Shown one piece after another: positions 42,595 to 52,121 of a stretch of 58,757 bases of DNA. Source of the stretch: Gemmatimonadales bacterium (lineage in GTDB: Bacteria > Gemmatimonadota > Gemmatimonadetes > Gemmatimonadales > JACORV01); NCBI GenBank assembly GCA_030697825.1, contig JAUYOW010000199.1:1-58757 (forward strand), given 5' to 3'. Position numbers and translations under genes: made by a program. Each line of letters starts with the position of its first letter. Position 1 is the first letter of the stretch. Below the pieces are notes generated by a model, which saw only the letters and a list, made by a program, of their open reading frames with translations, made no database searches and had not been told where the DNA came from.

Positions 42595-43961
42595 CGACAT
42601 TCGCCTGGACCGCGAAGCAGGTGACGGAGGCCCTCGGCCTCGCGCCCGCCGGCTGGGACCACTCGTACACCGGCCTCTCGACTGACACGAGATCGCTCGA
42701 GGAAGGGCAGCTGTTCGTCGCGCTCAAGGGCGAGCGGTTCGACGCCCACGGCTTCCTGAGCGATGCGCGGCTCGCGGGGGTGGGCGGCGTGATCGTCCGG
42801 AAGGGCACGCCGCGGTGGCCCGGCTTCGACTGGTTCGAGGTGGACGACACGCTGGCCGCGCTGGGCCGCCTGGCGCGCTATCGTCGCGACCAGTTCTCCG
42901 GCCCGGTGGTCGCGGTGACCGGCACCAACGGGAAGACGAGCACCAGGGAGCTGATCGCGGCGGCGCTGGGGCCGAAGTTGACGGTCCACAAGTCCGAGCG
43001 GAACCTGAACAACCTGGTGGGTGTCCCGCTCACGGTGCTCGCGGCGCCACTCGAAGCCGGCGCAATGGTGGTCGAGTGCGGCGCGAACCTTCGCGGCGAG
43101 ATCCCGCGGATGAGAGAGATCGTTCGGCCCGACATCGCGGTCGTCACGAACGTCGGCCCCGGCCACCTCGAGGGCTTCGGCGGCCCGGAGAACGTGCTCG
43201 AGGAGAAGGTCGCGTTGCTGGGCGGGGCACCGAAGGCGATCGTGGGCTTGCAGCCGCCCGAGCTTGCCGAGGCGGCGCGCCGCGCCGCGAAGAGCGTGGT
43301 CACGGCGGGCGAGGGCGCGCCGGCCGACTGGACCGCGGAGGACGTCGTGCTCCTCGGGGATGGCCACCCGCGCTTCACCGTGCGCGGCGTCCCGGTGGAG
43401 CTCGCGCTCCGCGGCCGGCACATGGTGGGGAACGCGCTCATCGCGCTGGCGGTGGCGGAGGCGCTTGGCGTACCGTTGGAAGCGGCGGCGCCGGCGCTCC
43501 AGGCGGCCCGCATCCCGGGCGGCCGGAGCGAGATGTTCGAGGTGGACGGCGTCACCGTCATCAACGACAGCTACAACGCCAACCCGACGTCGCTGCGCGC
43601 TGCGCTCGATCTGCTCGCCAGCGTTCGTGGGGACCGGCGCGTGGTTATCGTAGTCGGCACGATGCGCGAGCTTGGTGCCGCTTCGTCCGACCTGCACGCC
43701 GCCGCCGCGGACGCGGTGCTCGCGGTGAAACCGGATCTCGTCGCGGCCGTGGGCGACTTCGTGCCGGCGTTCGAGGCGCTGCAGGACCGGATCGAGTCGA
43801 AGCAGCTGCTGCTGGGCGACACCCCCGAAGCGATCGCCGAGCCGCTGAAGCAGAGGCTCCGTGCCGGGGACGTGGTGCTGTTCAAGGCGTCGCGCGGGGT
43901 GGCGCTCGAGCGGATCTTCCCCCTCCTCTGGCCGACCCTCACCGCCGCCGAGGCGCACTAG
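42591..43961 (+). CDS. murF: UDP-MurNAc-pentapeptide synthetase MurF
   Basis: MurF adds D-Ala-D-Ala. GTNGKTS at 111-117, STDTRSLEEGQLFVAL, VTNVGPGHLEGFGG, and NDSYNANPTSLRAALD support it. GTG at 42591 overlaps the murE stop by 4 bp. 456 residues. A ddl gene is not in this cluster, so D-Ala-D-Ala must be made elsewhere. Confidence 0.95.
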   Translation: MTTFAWTAKQVTEALGLAPAGWDHSYTGLSTDTRSLEEGQLFVALKGERFDAHGFLSDARLAGVGGVIVRKGTPRWPGFDWFEVDDTLAALGRLARYRRDQFSGPVVAVTGTNGKTSTRELIAAALGPKLTVHKSERNLNNLVGVPLTVLAAPLEAGAMVVECGANLRGEIPRMREIVRPDIAVVTNVGPGHLEGFGGPENVLEEKVALLGGAPKAIVGLQPPELAEAARRAAKSVVTAGEGAPADWTAEDVVLLGDGHPRFTVRGVPVELALRGRHMVGNALIALAVAEALGVPLEAAAPALQAARIPGGRSEMFEVDGVTVINDSYNANPTSLRAALDLLASVRGDRRVVIVVGTMRELGAASSDLHAAAADAVLAVKPDLVAAVGDFVPAFEALQDRIESKQLLLGDTPEAIAEPLKQRLRAGDVVLFKASRGVALERIFPLLWPTLTAAEAH

Positions 43962-45085
43962 TGCTCTATCATCTGCTCTATCCGTACGCCCGGCAGTTCG
44001 CCCTGGCGAACCTGGTCAGCTACATCTCGTTCCGAGCCGCGGCGGCCACGGTCACGGCGCTCCTCCTCGCCTTCTTCCTCGGGCCGGCCATCATCGAGTG
44101 GCTCCAGGCGCACAAGATCGGGCAGATCGTGCGCTCCGAGGGACCCGCGACGCACCTGGGCAAGCGCGGCACCCCGACGATGGGCGGCCTCATCATCATC
44201 GCCGCGACGCTCCTGCCCACGCTGCTCTGGGCCAGGCTCGACAACCGCTTCGTGCTGGTCGCGCTGTTCGCATTGCTGTGGATGGGCGCCATCGGCTTCG
44301 TGGACGACTACCTCAAGGTAGTGCAGCACAGCTCGCGCGGGCTCGTGGCGCGCTACAAGCTCGCCGGCCAGATCGTGTTCGGCCTCGCGCTCTCCGGCTT
44401 GCTGCTGGCGTTCCCGTGGACCGGCACCGTCCTCCCGCCGACCGCGACCACGCTGCCGTTCTTCAAGTACGTGTACGTCGTGATGTGGTGGCCGCTGTAC
44501 GCGGCGTTCGTGACCTTCATCGTGACCGGAACGACCAACGCGGTGAACCTCACCGACGGCCTCGACGGGCTCGCCGCCGGACTCAGCGCGATCGCCGCGG
44601 TCAGCTTCGCCGCTTTCGCCTACATCTTCGGCCGGACGGACACCTCGGAGTACCTGAAGGTCTTCTATCTCCCGGGCTCGGGCGAGCTGGCCGTCTTCTG
44701 CGCTAGCCTGATGGGCGCGTGCATCGGGTTCCTATGGTTCAACGCGCACCCCGCGAAGGTGATCATGGGCGACACCGGGGCGCTCGCCATCGGTGGGGCG
44801 ATTGGGACGGTGGCCATCCTGCTCAAGTCCGAGTTCCTCCTCCTGCTCGTGGGCGGCGTGTTCGCGGCGGAGACGCTGTCGGTGATGATCCAGCGGCGCG
44901 TTTTCAAGTACCGGCTGCGACGCCACGGCCGTCCTTACGCCGAGCAGCACCGCGTCTTCCGGATGGCGCCGCTCCACCATCACTTCGAGCAGCTCGGCTG
45001 GCACGAGTCCACCGTGGTGACGCGGTTCTGGATCCTGGGCCTGCTGTGCGCGCTCGTCGCGCTCTCGACCCTCAAGATCCGGTGA
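43961..45085 (+). CDS. mraY: Phospho-MurNAc-pentapeptide translocase MraY
   Basis: MraY forms lipid I on the inner membrane. It has about ten helices and the conserved KRGTPTMGG, GFVDDYLK, NLTDGLDGLA (Mg-binding) and PLHHHFEQLGWHE motifs. GTG at 43961 shares a base with the murF stop; 374 residues. Frames in the other registers here are shadows. Confidence 0.96.
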   Translation: MLYHLLYPYARQFALANLVSYISFRAAAATVTALLLAFFLGPAIIEWLQAHKIGQIVRSEGPATHLGKRGTPTMGGLIIIAATLLPTLLWARLDNRFVLVALFALLWMGAIGFVDDYLKVVQHSSRGLVARYKLAGQIVFGLALSGLLLAFPWTGTVLPPTATTLPFFKYVYVVMWWPLYAAFVTFIVTGTTNAVNLTDGLDGLAAGLSAIAAVSFAAFAYIFGRTDTSEYLKVFYLPGSGELAVFCASLMGACIGFLWFNAHPAKVIMGDTGALAIGGAIGTVAILLKSEFLLLLVGGVFAAETLSVMIQRRVFKYRLRRHGRPYAEQHRVFRMAPLHHHFEQLGWHESTVVTRFWILGLLCALVALSTLKIR

Positions 45086-46431
45086 TTCCGGCTTCGTGGC
45101 GGCAGGGCGAGGTCGCGGTGATCGGCCTGGCGCGGAGCGGGAAGGCGGCCTGCGCGTTGCTGCGGAAGAACGGAATGCGCGTGTACGGCTCCGACACGGC
45201 CGACCCACCGGCCCTGGCGGAGACCGCGGCCACGCTGCGCGCCGCGGGATGCGAGGTACAGCTCGGCGGGCACGACCTGGCGCGCATCGCGCGGGCGGCG
45301 ATGGTCGTCCTCTCACCCGGCGTTCCACCGGACGCGGAGCCGGTCCGCGCGGCCGCCGGCGCCGGGGTGCCGGTGATCTCCGAGCTGGACCTGGCGGCAC
45401 GCTTCCTCCCGGGTACGCGGCTCATCGTCGCGACGGGAACCAAGGGCAAGTCCACCACCTCGGCGATCGTCGCTCATCTCCTGAGCGCCGCCGGCCTCGG
45501 GCCGGCGGTCGCAGCGGGAAACATCGGGAGCCCGCTCTCGGATGTCGCGGCCTCGGGTGCGACGCAGGCATGGCTCTCCGTCGAGGCCAGCTCGTTCCAG
45601 CTCCACGATTGCCCGGAACTGAGGCCAGCCGTGGGCGTGCTCACGAACCTCTCCGCCGACCACCTGGACCGGTACGCGTCGGTGGAGGCCTACTATGCCG
45701 ACAAGCGCCTCCTCTTCCGTCACGCAACGCGGGAGAGCCGCTGGGTGCTGAACGCGGATGACGGAGCCGTTCTCTCGATGACCGCGGGAGTGCCGGGCGT
45801 GCAGGAGCTGTTCTCGCTGGAGCGACGCTCCGCGGAAGGGTACTACGATCGCGCGGCCGGCTGGCTGGTGCTGCGCGGGACGCCGCTCCTCCGTCGCTCC
45901 GACCTCGCGCTCCTGGGTGACCACAACGCGGCGAACGCGCTGGCGGCCGTGCTCGCGGTGCCGGCCGAAGTGGACCGGGAGGTCGTCGCGCAGGCCCTTC
46001 GCACGTTCCGGCCGCTGCCCCACCGGCTCGAGCCGGTGCGCGAGGTGCGCGGCGTGCTGTGGGTCAACGACTCCAAGGCCACGACGGTGTCCTCGTGTCT
46101 CTCCGCGATCCGGAGCATCGAGCGGCCGGTCGTGCTGCTCATCGGCGGGAAGGACAAGGGCAGCGACTTCGCCGAGCTGCGTGGGGTGCTGCGCGGCGCC
46201 CGCGGTGTGGTGGCGTACGGCGAGGCTGAGCCGCTGGTCGCGAAGGCGCTCGACGGCGCCACGACCGTGGTGCGCGGCGGCCGCGACTTCGCGGCCGTGC
46301 TCGCCAAGGCCGGTGAGCTGGCCAAGCCGGGAGACGCGGTCCTGCTGTCTCCCGCGTGCGCGAGCTTCGACATGTTCGCGAACGCGGAAGACCGCGGCCG
46401 GCAGTTCCGGGCCCTCGTGGAGGGAATGTGA
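45082..46431 (+). CDS. murD: UDP-MurNAc-L-Ala D-Glu ligase MurD
   Basis: MurD adds D-Glu. The P-loop reads GTKGKST (119-125), with Lys in place of the usual Asn; VIGLARSGKAA near the N-terminus and EASSFQLHDC, LSADHLDRY and INDSKATT-like VNDSKATT also match. GTG at 45082 overlaps the mraY stop by 4 bp; 449 residues, usual length. Confidence 0.95.
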   Translation: MIPASWRQGEVAVIGLARSGKAACALLRKNGMRVYGSDTADPPALAETAATLRAAGCEVQLGGHDLARIARAAMVVLSPGVPPDAEPVRAAAGAGVPVISELDLAARFLPGTRLIVATGTKGKSTTSAIVAHLLSAAGLGPAVAAGNIGSPLSDVAASGATQAWLSVEASSFQLHDCPELRPAVGVLTNLSADHLDRYASVEAYYADKRLLFRHATRESRWVLNADDGAVLSMTAGVPGVQELFSLERRSAEGYYDRAAGWLVLRGTPLLRRSDLALLGDHNAANALAAVLAVPAEVDREVVAQALRTFRPLPHRLEPVREVRGVLWVNDSKATTVSSCLSAIRSIERPVVLLIGGKDKGSDFAELRGVLRGARGVVAYGEAEPLVAKALDGATTVVRGGRDFAAVLAKAGELAKPGDAVLLSPACASFDMFANAEDRGRQFRALVEGM

Positions 46432-46464
46432 CCACAGCTTCATCCGTCGGTCCGCGGAGGTAGG

Positions 46465-47595
46465 GTGGCGAGAGGGCGGAAGGAGTGGGTCCTCGGTTGG
46501 GAGTCGCGTCTCCTCGTCATTCTCACGGCGGTCCTCGTCGTGTTCGGATTGGCGTCAGTTTACGGGGCGTCGTCTTCGCTGGTGGAGCGAGGCCGAGCCC
46601 TTGGCTCGGCCCGCGGGCTCGACCAGGCCGTGGGCGCCGCGGCCGGAGGGCTGCTGTTCCTGCTCGCCTCGCGCGTTAATCTGGATCGCCTGCGCCGGCT
46701 CGCGTGGCCGATCGTGCTGGTGACGCTCGCGCTGCTCGTGGTGCTGCTCCTCCCGTTCACGTACGCCATCGCGCCCCGAATCAACGGCGCGCGCCGCTGG
46801 TTGAACCTCGGCGTCTCGATCCAGGTGTCGGAGATCGCCAAGCTCGCCGTGGTGACGTGGACGGCGATGCTCTGCGCCAAGAAGGGCGCGGAGGTCAAAC
46901 GTCTCAGCAAGGGGCTGCTGCCCGTGCTGGTGGTCGTGGCGCCGCTCTCGGCGCTCATCCTGCTCGAGCCCGACCTCTCGACCGCCGTCGTCATCGGCTT
47001 CCTCGCCCTGCTGGTGCTCTTCGCGGCCGGAGCGCGCATCGGCCACTTCATCCTCCTCGGGATGGCCGCTCTCCGGCTGGTCTGGAGCCAGATCGAGGGC
47101 GCGCAGTACCGCGTCCTGCGGATGGCGTCGTTCCTGGATCCCGGCGCCGGCCGGCTCGGCGACTCGTACCAGGTGGACCAGTCGCTGATCGGCATCGGCG
47201 CGGGCCGGCTCTTCGGCGTGGGATTCGGGCAAGGGCAGCAGAAGCTCGGGTTCCTACCCTATCCCTACAGCGACTTCATCTTCAGCACCATCGCCGAGGA
47301 GTGGGGTTTCGTCGGAGTCGTGTTCCTCGTCGCCTGTTTCTCGGCGTATGTATTCCTGGCGCTGAGGCTGGCGCGCGCCGCCGCCGACCCGTTCCGCCAG
47401 TACCTCGGGGTCGGGCTTGCCGCGATGGTGGGCACTGACGCTTTCCTGCACATGGGGGTGGGGGTCGGGATCGTGCCGACGACCGGGCTGGTGCTGCCTT
47501 TCATCTCGCACGGCCGGTCAGGACTCATCATCTCCATGATCGCGTCCGGACTCCTCGTGAACCTCGGCACCCGCCGCAGACAGGTGGTCGCTTGA
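46465..47595 (+). CDS. ftsW: Lipid II polymerase/division protein FtsW
   Basis: A SEDS-family protein with about ten helices. The family signatures GARRWL, EIAKLAVV, EPDLSTAVV, GQGQQKLGFLPYPYSDFIFS and PTTGLVLPFISHGRSGL are all present, including the Asp in the EPDLST loop associated with glycosyltransfer. GTG at 46465 with GGAGGT upstream; 33 bases after murD. 376 residues. Confidence 0.95.
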   Translation: MARGRKEWVLGWESRLLVILTAVLVVFGLASVYGASSSLVERGRALGSARGLDQAVGAAAGGLLFLLASRVNLDRLRRLAWPIVLVTLALLVVLLLPFTYAIAPRINGARRWLNLGVSIQVSEIAKLAVVTWTAMLCAKKGAEVKRLSKGLLPVLVVVAPLSALILLEPDLSTAVVIGFLALLVLFAAGARIGHFILLGMAALRLVWSQIEGAQYRVLRMASFLDPGAGRLGDSYQVDQSLIGIGAGRLFGVGFGQGQQKLGFLPYPYSDFIFSTIAEEWGFVGVVFLVACFSAYVFLALRLARAAADPFRQYLGVGLAAMVGTDAFLHMGVGVGIVPTTGLVLPFISHGRSGLIISMIASGLLVNLGTRRRQVVA

Positions 47596-48695
47596 CCACG
47601 GTGCTCTTCGCGGGCGGCGGGACCGGCGGCCACCTGATGCCAGCGCTCGTTCTAGCGGAAGAGATGGTGCGGCTCGACCCTTCCATTCAACCGTTCTTCG
47701 TCGGGAGCAGGCGGGGCGTGGAGGCCGGCGTCCTGACCCAGCGCCCGTGGCGTTACGTGCTACTGCCGCTGGAGCCCCTCCGCCGCGGGCAGTGGTGGAA
47801 GAACGTCGCCCTGCCCGTGAGCTTCACCCGGTCCATCCTGGCCATCGGCGGGATCCTGCGGCGGGAGCGCCCCGGTCTGGTAGTCGGGACGGGCGGCTAC
47901 GTGTCGGGGCCAGTGGTCGGTGCCGCCATGGCGCTCGGGGTTCCCAGCCTCATCCAGGAACAGAACGCCTACCCCGGTCTGGCAACCCGTTGGCTGGCGG
48001 GGAAGGCGCGCCAGATTCATCTCGGCTTTCCAGAGGCGAGGAAGCACCTGCGGCCGGGACCGGATACCCAGGTGTTCGTGTCGGGGAACCCGATTCAGCC
48101 ACCCCCCGAGGTCCTGCCACCGAAGAGTGAGGCCAAGTCCCGGCTCGGGTTCTCACCCGAGAGCCCGGTGGTGCTTGTAATGGGGGGTAGTCAGGGGGCG
48201 CTCGCGATCAACCAGTCGGTGCGGGACGCCCTCGTGGGAGGATACTGGCCGAAGGATGCCAACCTGGTCTGGCAGACGGGGCCGGGTACCTACTCAGCCT
48301 TTTCCGGCTATGCGGTTCATGGTCGGATCGTGGTGGAGCCTTTCATCGATCCGATCGAACGGGCCTACTCAGCCGCCGACCTCGTGGTGGCTCGCTCTGG
48401 TGCCATGACCCTCGCCGAGGTCACTGCGTGGGGTCTTCCGTCCGTCCTCATTCCCCTTCCGATGGCGGCCGCCGGGCACCAGCTGGCCAACGCTCGAGCG
48501 CTCGAGGAGGCAGGCGCAGCGGTGCTCCTGGAGCAGGTCTCGGCGACCGGTGAGGCGCTGGGGCAACGCGTCTCCCAGCTGCTGCACGACCCTGCAAGAT
48601 TGGCGGACATCGGTGCCGCCGCGCGAAGCCGTTCCCGCCCTAACGCCGGTCGTGAAATCGCCGCGAAGGGCCTTGAGATCCTGTCGAAAAGTTAG
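47592..48695 (+). CDS. murG: Lipid II-forming GlcNAc transferase MurG
   Basis: MurG adds GlcNAc to lipid I. FAGGGTGGHLMPALVLAEE, VGTGGYVSGPV, IQEQNAYPG, MGGSQGALAIN, and SGAMTLAEVTAWGLPSVLIPLPMAA are diagnostic. The start is TTG at 47592, overlapping the ftsW stop (TTGA), with no better nearby start. 367 residues. Codon use becomes less GC3-biased through this gene and murC. Confidence 0.95.
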   Translation: MTTVLFAGGGTGGHLMPALVLAEEMVRLDPSIQPFFVGSRRGVEAGVLTQRPWRYVLLPLEPLRRGQWWKNVALPVSFTRSILAIGGILRRERPGLVVGTGGYVSGPVVGAAMALGVPSLIQEQNAYPGLATRWLAGKARQIHLGFPEARKHLRPGPDTQVFVSGNPIQPPPEVLPPKSEAKSRLGFSPESPVVLVMGGSQGALAINQSVRDALVGGYWPKDANLVWQTGPGTYSAFSGYAVHGRIVVEPFIDPIERAYSAADLVVARSGAMTLAEVTAWGLPSVLIPLPMAAAGHQLANARALEEAGAAVLLEQVSATGEALGQRVSQLLHDPARLADIGAAARSRSRPNAGREIAAKGLEILSKS

Positions 48696-48704
48696 CACCC
48701 ACTC

Positions 48705-48733
48705 TTTCGCAACCATCGGTGTTGTTTTAGATT
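48705..48733 (+). promoter_or_regulatory. Possible weak promoter before murC
   Basis: TTTCGC (48705-48710) and TAGATT (48728-48733) are 17 bases apart in an AT-rich 50-bp gap, the widest in the mur/fts cluster. The -35 match is poor, so this is tentative. Confidence 0.25.
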
Positions 48734-48745
48734 AGCCGCTCATTG

Positions 48746-50140
48746 ATGCGGCTTTTCGCCCCCGACGACCCTCGCCCTGTGCACTTCATGGGGGTTGCCG
48801 GCGCTGGGATGAGTGCACTGGCACTCCTTGCTCGGCGTCGGGGTGTGGCAGTCACCGGATGCGACCGGGACGCTGAGGGTGCGGGTGGTGCGGCGAGCTC
48901 GGCGGATGTACGGCGGGCGGGTGGAACGGTAGTCGCCGGGCACGATCCAAGTCATCTCGATGGGGTGCGCGCGGTCGTGGTCAGCTCCGCCGTGCCGCCC
49001 GATCATCCGGAACTCCAGCGCGCGCGCGAACTTGGCTTGCCAGTCGTGCGCCGCGCCGAAGCACTGGCAGCCGCGATCTCACCTGGCCGGGTCGTAGCCG
49101 TCGCCGGGACGCATGGCAAGACGACGACGACGGTAATGACGACCGAAGCTCTCGCGGCCGCCGGCCTGAATCCCACGGGAATCGCTGGCGGCCGCGTCGC
49201 TAGTTGGGGCGGGAACGCGCGCATCGGCGGCGACGACCTGTTCGTCGTAGAGGCTGACGAGTACGATAGATCGTTTCTCGCGCTGACGTCGCAAGTGGCT
49301 GTCATAAATAATGTTGAAGCCGATCACCTCGAGTGCTATGGAAGCATGGACGCGCTTGAGGAGGCGTTCGCGAAGTTCGCGGGTCCGGCACGCAGGGTGA
49401 TCATCGGTGGCGACGACGCGACGGCGCTGAAGGTGGCTGGGATGGCCGGTCGGCCTACCTGGACGGTGGGCCTCTCCGCGACGGCCGATGTCCGTATCCA
49501 GGTCGTCGAGCGGGCCGAAGGACGAAGCGTCGCAACAGTGACGCTCCCAGGCGGTCAGGCCGTCGAGCTGAGGCTCCGGGTTCCCGGCCTCCACAATGTT
49601 CGAAACGCGGCTGCCGCATTGGCGGTCGCCGTGGAATTGGGGGCTCCGCTCGGGCCGGTTCTTGGGGCGCTCTCGGAGTTTGCCGGCGTAGGCCGCCGGT
49701 TCGAGTTGGTCGGGGAGAGCCAGGGTGTAGTGGTCGTGGACGACTACGCCCACCATGAGGGGGAGATCTCAGCGACCCTGGAGGGGGCGCGCCAGGCGTA
49801 CCCTACCCGACGGCTGGTGGGAGTTTTCCAGCCGCACCTCTTCTCGCGGACGCGGGACCACGGGGCGGCGATGGGTCGGGCACTGGCGGCGGCCGACGTG
49901 GTGGTGGTAGCCGACGTTTACCCGGCGCGCGAGGCTCCGATTCCCGGGGTGACTGGCGAGGTCGTGGTTTGGGCGGCCGAGGCGGCGGGTGCGAAGAAGG
50001 TCGTGTGGGTTCCGCGGCGCGTGGAGTTGGCGGAACGAGTGAGGGACCTGTCGAGTCCCGGCGACTTGATCCTGACGATGGGTGCCGGGGACGTGACCAC
50101 GGTCGGCCGCGAGCTGCTGAATCTGTTGGTAAGGCGGTAG
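48746..50140 (+). CDS. murC: UDP-MurNAc-L-alanine ligase MurC
   Basis: MurC adds the first stem amino acid. GVAGAGMSALA, GTHGKTTTT (121-129), EADEYDRSFL, NNVEADHLE and DDYAHHEGEI are family signatures. ATG at 48746 is preferred over a TTG one codon earlier; 464 residues. It follows murG after a 50-bp gap. murB is not between murC and ftsQ as it often is. Confidence 0.95.
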   Translation: MRLFAPDDPRPVHFMGVAGAGMSALALLARRRGVAVTGCDRDAEGAGGAASSADVRRAGGTVVAGHDPSHLDGVRAVVVSSAVPPDHPELQRARELGLPVVRRAEALAAAISPGRVVAVAGTHGKTTTTVMTTEALAAAGLNPTGIAGGRVASWGGNARIGGDDLFVVEADEYDRSFLALTSQVAVINNVEADHLECYGSMDALEEAFAKFAGPARRVIIGGDDATALKVAGMAGRPTWTVGLSATADVRIQVVERAEGRSVATVTLPGGQAVELRLRVPGLHNVRNAAAALAVAVELGAPLGPVLGALSEFAGVGRRFELVGESQGVVVVDDYAHHEGEISATLEGARQAYPTRRLVGVFQPHLFSRTRDHGAAMGRALAAADVVVVADVYPAREAPIPGVTGEVVVWAAEAAGAKKVVWVPRRVELAERVRDLSSPGDLILTMGAGDVTTVGRELLNLLVRR

Positions 50141-50147
50141 GGCGGTC

Positions 50148-50852
50148 ATGGCGGAAGGAAAGAAGCGGGTCGCCCTGGCGGCGGCGGTGATCATCGCGGT
50201 CGCGCTGCCATGGTGGGGCCCCTTGGCCCTGCGTCCCATGGCGTTCTTCGCGGTGCGGCGCGTGGAAGTGGTTGGCGCGCGGTATCTGCCCGCCGATGAA
50301 GTCGTAAGGGCACTCGGGCTCGGACAGCCGGCGAGTGTGTGGGATGACTTGGACGCGCTCGAGGGGCGGATCCGCGCGATGCCGGGAGTCGCGGAGGCGC
50401 AGGTCCAGCGACGATTGCCCGGGACGCTGCGGGTGAGCTTGCGCGAAGTGGAGCCGGTCGCGCTCGCGGAAGGACCGGTGGGGCTGGTGCCGGTGGGGCG
50501 CGACGGTCGCCCGCTCCCGTACGATCCGGCGAGCGCGCCCGTGGATGCCCCGGTCGTGGCAAGGGTCGAGCCGGCGGTGCTTGCGGCGCTGGCGCAGATC
50601 CAGGCGACGGACCCCGGTCTTTTTGCCGAGGTGTCGGCGGCGCGGGCGGGCCGTGGGGGAGCAGTGGAGCTCGAGCTCGAGGAAGGAATCGTGCGCTTCG
50701 AGGCGCCGATGGACCCGGAAGTGATTCGATCGGTGTCGGCGGTGCGGCGTGATCTGGCGGCCCGCGCGGTACTCTGGCGGGAATTGGATGCGAGGTTCAA
50801 GGGATGGGTGATCGTGCGGCCGCGCGCGGCAGCTACCGGTGGCGCGGCCTGA
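50148..50852 (+). CDS. ftsQ: Division protein FtsQ (POTRA domain)
   Basis: A 234-residue bitopic protein: one membrane helix (about 8-25), then a POTRA domain (FFAVRRVEVVGARYLPADEVVRAL; LPGTLRVSLREVEPVAL) and an FtsQ-type beta domain. FtsQ joins FtsL and FtsB in the divisome. Position between murC and ftsA supports the call; the sequence alone is moderately diagnostic. Its stop overlaps ftsA by one base. Confidence 0.88.
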   Translation: MAEGKKRVALAAAVIIAVALPWWGPLALRPMAFFAVRRVEVVGARYLPADEVVRALGLGQPASVWDDLDALEGRIRAMPGVAEAQVQRRLPGTLRVSLREVEPVALAEGPVGLVPVGRDGRPLPYDPASAPVDAPVVARVEPAVLAALAQIQATDPGLFAEVSAARAGRGGAVELELEEGIVRFEAPMDPEVIRSVSAVRRDLAARAVLWRELDARFKGWVIVRPRAAATGGAA

Positions 50853-52096
50853 TGCGGGAGCGGCTGGTCTGCGGTCTCGACATCGGCACGACCAAGACGT
50901 GCGCTGTGATCGCGGAGATCGGGGGCGGGTTGCCGCGTACACCCGAGGCGCGGATCCTCGGGGTGGGGCGCTCGCGGACCAGCGGGATGCGGCGCGGCGT
51001 GGTGCGCGACATCAACGAGACCACGCGCTCCGTGATGGAAGCGGTGGCCGCGGCCGAGCGGATGGCGGGCTTCAAGGTGGACGGGGTGTACGTCGGGATC
51101 GCGGGCGAGCACGTGCGTGCCATCACCTCGCCTGGGGTCGTGAACGTGACGTCGCCGGAGATCCGCGACACGGACGTGCAGCGGGTCATCGAAGTGGCCC
51201 GCGCGGTGGTGTTGCCGCCCGACAGCGAGATCCTGCACACGCTGCCGCAGGAGTACCTGGTGGACCGGCAGCGCGGGATCTCCGACCCGGCGGGGATGAC
51301 CGGCACGCGGCTCGAGGTGGACGTCTTTATCGTCACGATGTCGAGCTCGATCGCGCAGAACCTCCGGAAGTCGGTCGAGCGGGCGGGCTATCACGTGACA
51401 GGGTTCGTGCTGGAGCCGCTCGCGGCGAGCTACGCCACGCTGACGGACGACGAGAAGGAACTGGGTGTCGCGCTGGTCGAGCTGGGCGGCGGAAGTACGG
51501 ACCTGGCGATCTTCCAGGACGGGAAGTTCCGGCACGTCGGCACGTTCGGGTTCGCCGGCCTGCACGTCACGAGCGACATCGCTCAAGGGCTGTCGGTTAC
51601 GCAGGCCGACGCGGAGAGGCTGAAGGAACGCTACGGCCTCGCGTACGAGCCGCTGGTGGACCCGGCGGAGATGATCGAGTTGCCGGGGACGGCGGGGCAG
51701 GGATCTCGGCAGGTCCAGCGGGAGCTCCTGGCGCACATCATCCACATGCGCCTGGAGGAGATCCTCTCCATGGTTTCGCGCGAGATCGAGCGCGAGGGAT
51801 ACGTGGGGAAGCTGGCGGCTGGGGTGGTGCTGACGGGCGGGACGGCGCAGCTGGCGGGTGTGGTCGAGCTGGCGCGCGAGGTGTTCGCGATGCCGGTGCG
51901 TCTCGGGATGCCGGGGCGGGCGCTGGCGGGGAGCCTGACCGACGCGGTGGAGCAGCCGCGCTTCAGCACCGCAACGGGTTTGGCGCTGTACGGCATGCAG
52001 GAGCAGGCGCGGGGCGCGGCCCAGGCGGGCGTACGCGCGGTAACGGTGGACCGGGTCCTGGGCTCGGTCCGGCGATGGCTGACTGATTTCTTCTGA
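50852..52096 (+). CDS. ftsA: Actin-like division protein FtsA
   Basis: FtsA tethers FtsZ to the membrane. GLDIGTTKTCAVI near residue 9, the 1C subdomain with RSRTSGMRRGVVRDI, LVELGGGSTDLA (phosphate 2), GVVLTGGTAQLAG (adenosine loop) and the C-terminal amphipathic helix SVRRWLTDFF are present. ATG at 50852 shares a base with the ftsQ stop; 414 residues. An in-frame ATG at 50804 lies within ftsQ and is rejected. Confidence 0.96.
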   Translation: MRERLVCGLDIGTTKTCAVIAEIGGGLPRTPEARILGVGRSRTSGMRRGVVRDINETTRSVMEAVAAAERMAGFKVDGVYVGIAGEHVRAITSPGVVNVTSPEIRDTDVQRVIEVARAVVLPPDSEILHTLPQEYLVDRQRGISDPAGMTGTRLEVDVFIVTMSSSIAQNLRKSVERAGYHVTGFVLEPLAASYATLTDDEKELGVALVELGGGSTDLAIFQDGKFRHVGTFGFAGLHVTSDIAQGLSVTQADAERLKERYGLAYEPLVDPAEMIELPGTAGQGSRQVQRELLAHIIHMRLEEILSMVSREIEREGYVGKLAAGVVLTGGTAQLAGVVELAREVFAMPVRLGMPGRALAGSLTDAVEQPRFSTATGLALYGMQEQARGAAQAGVRAVTVDRVLGSVRRWLTDFF

Positions 52097-52121
52097 GACC
52101 AGCGGAGCGAGGGGCGCACCC

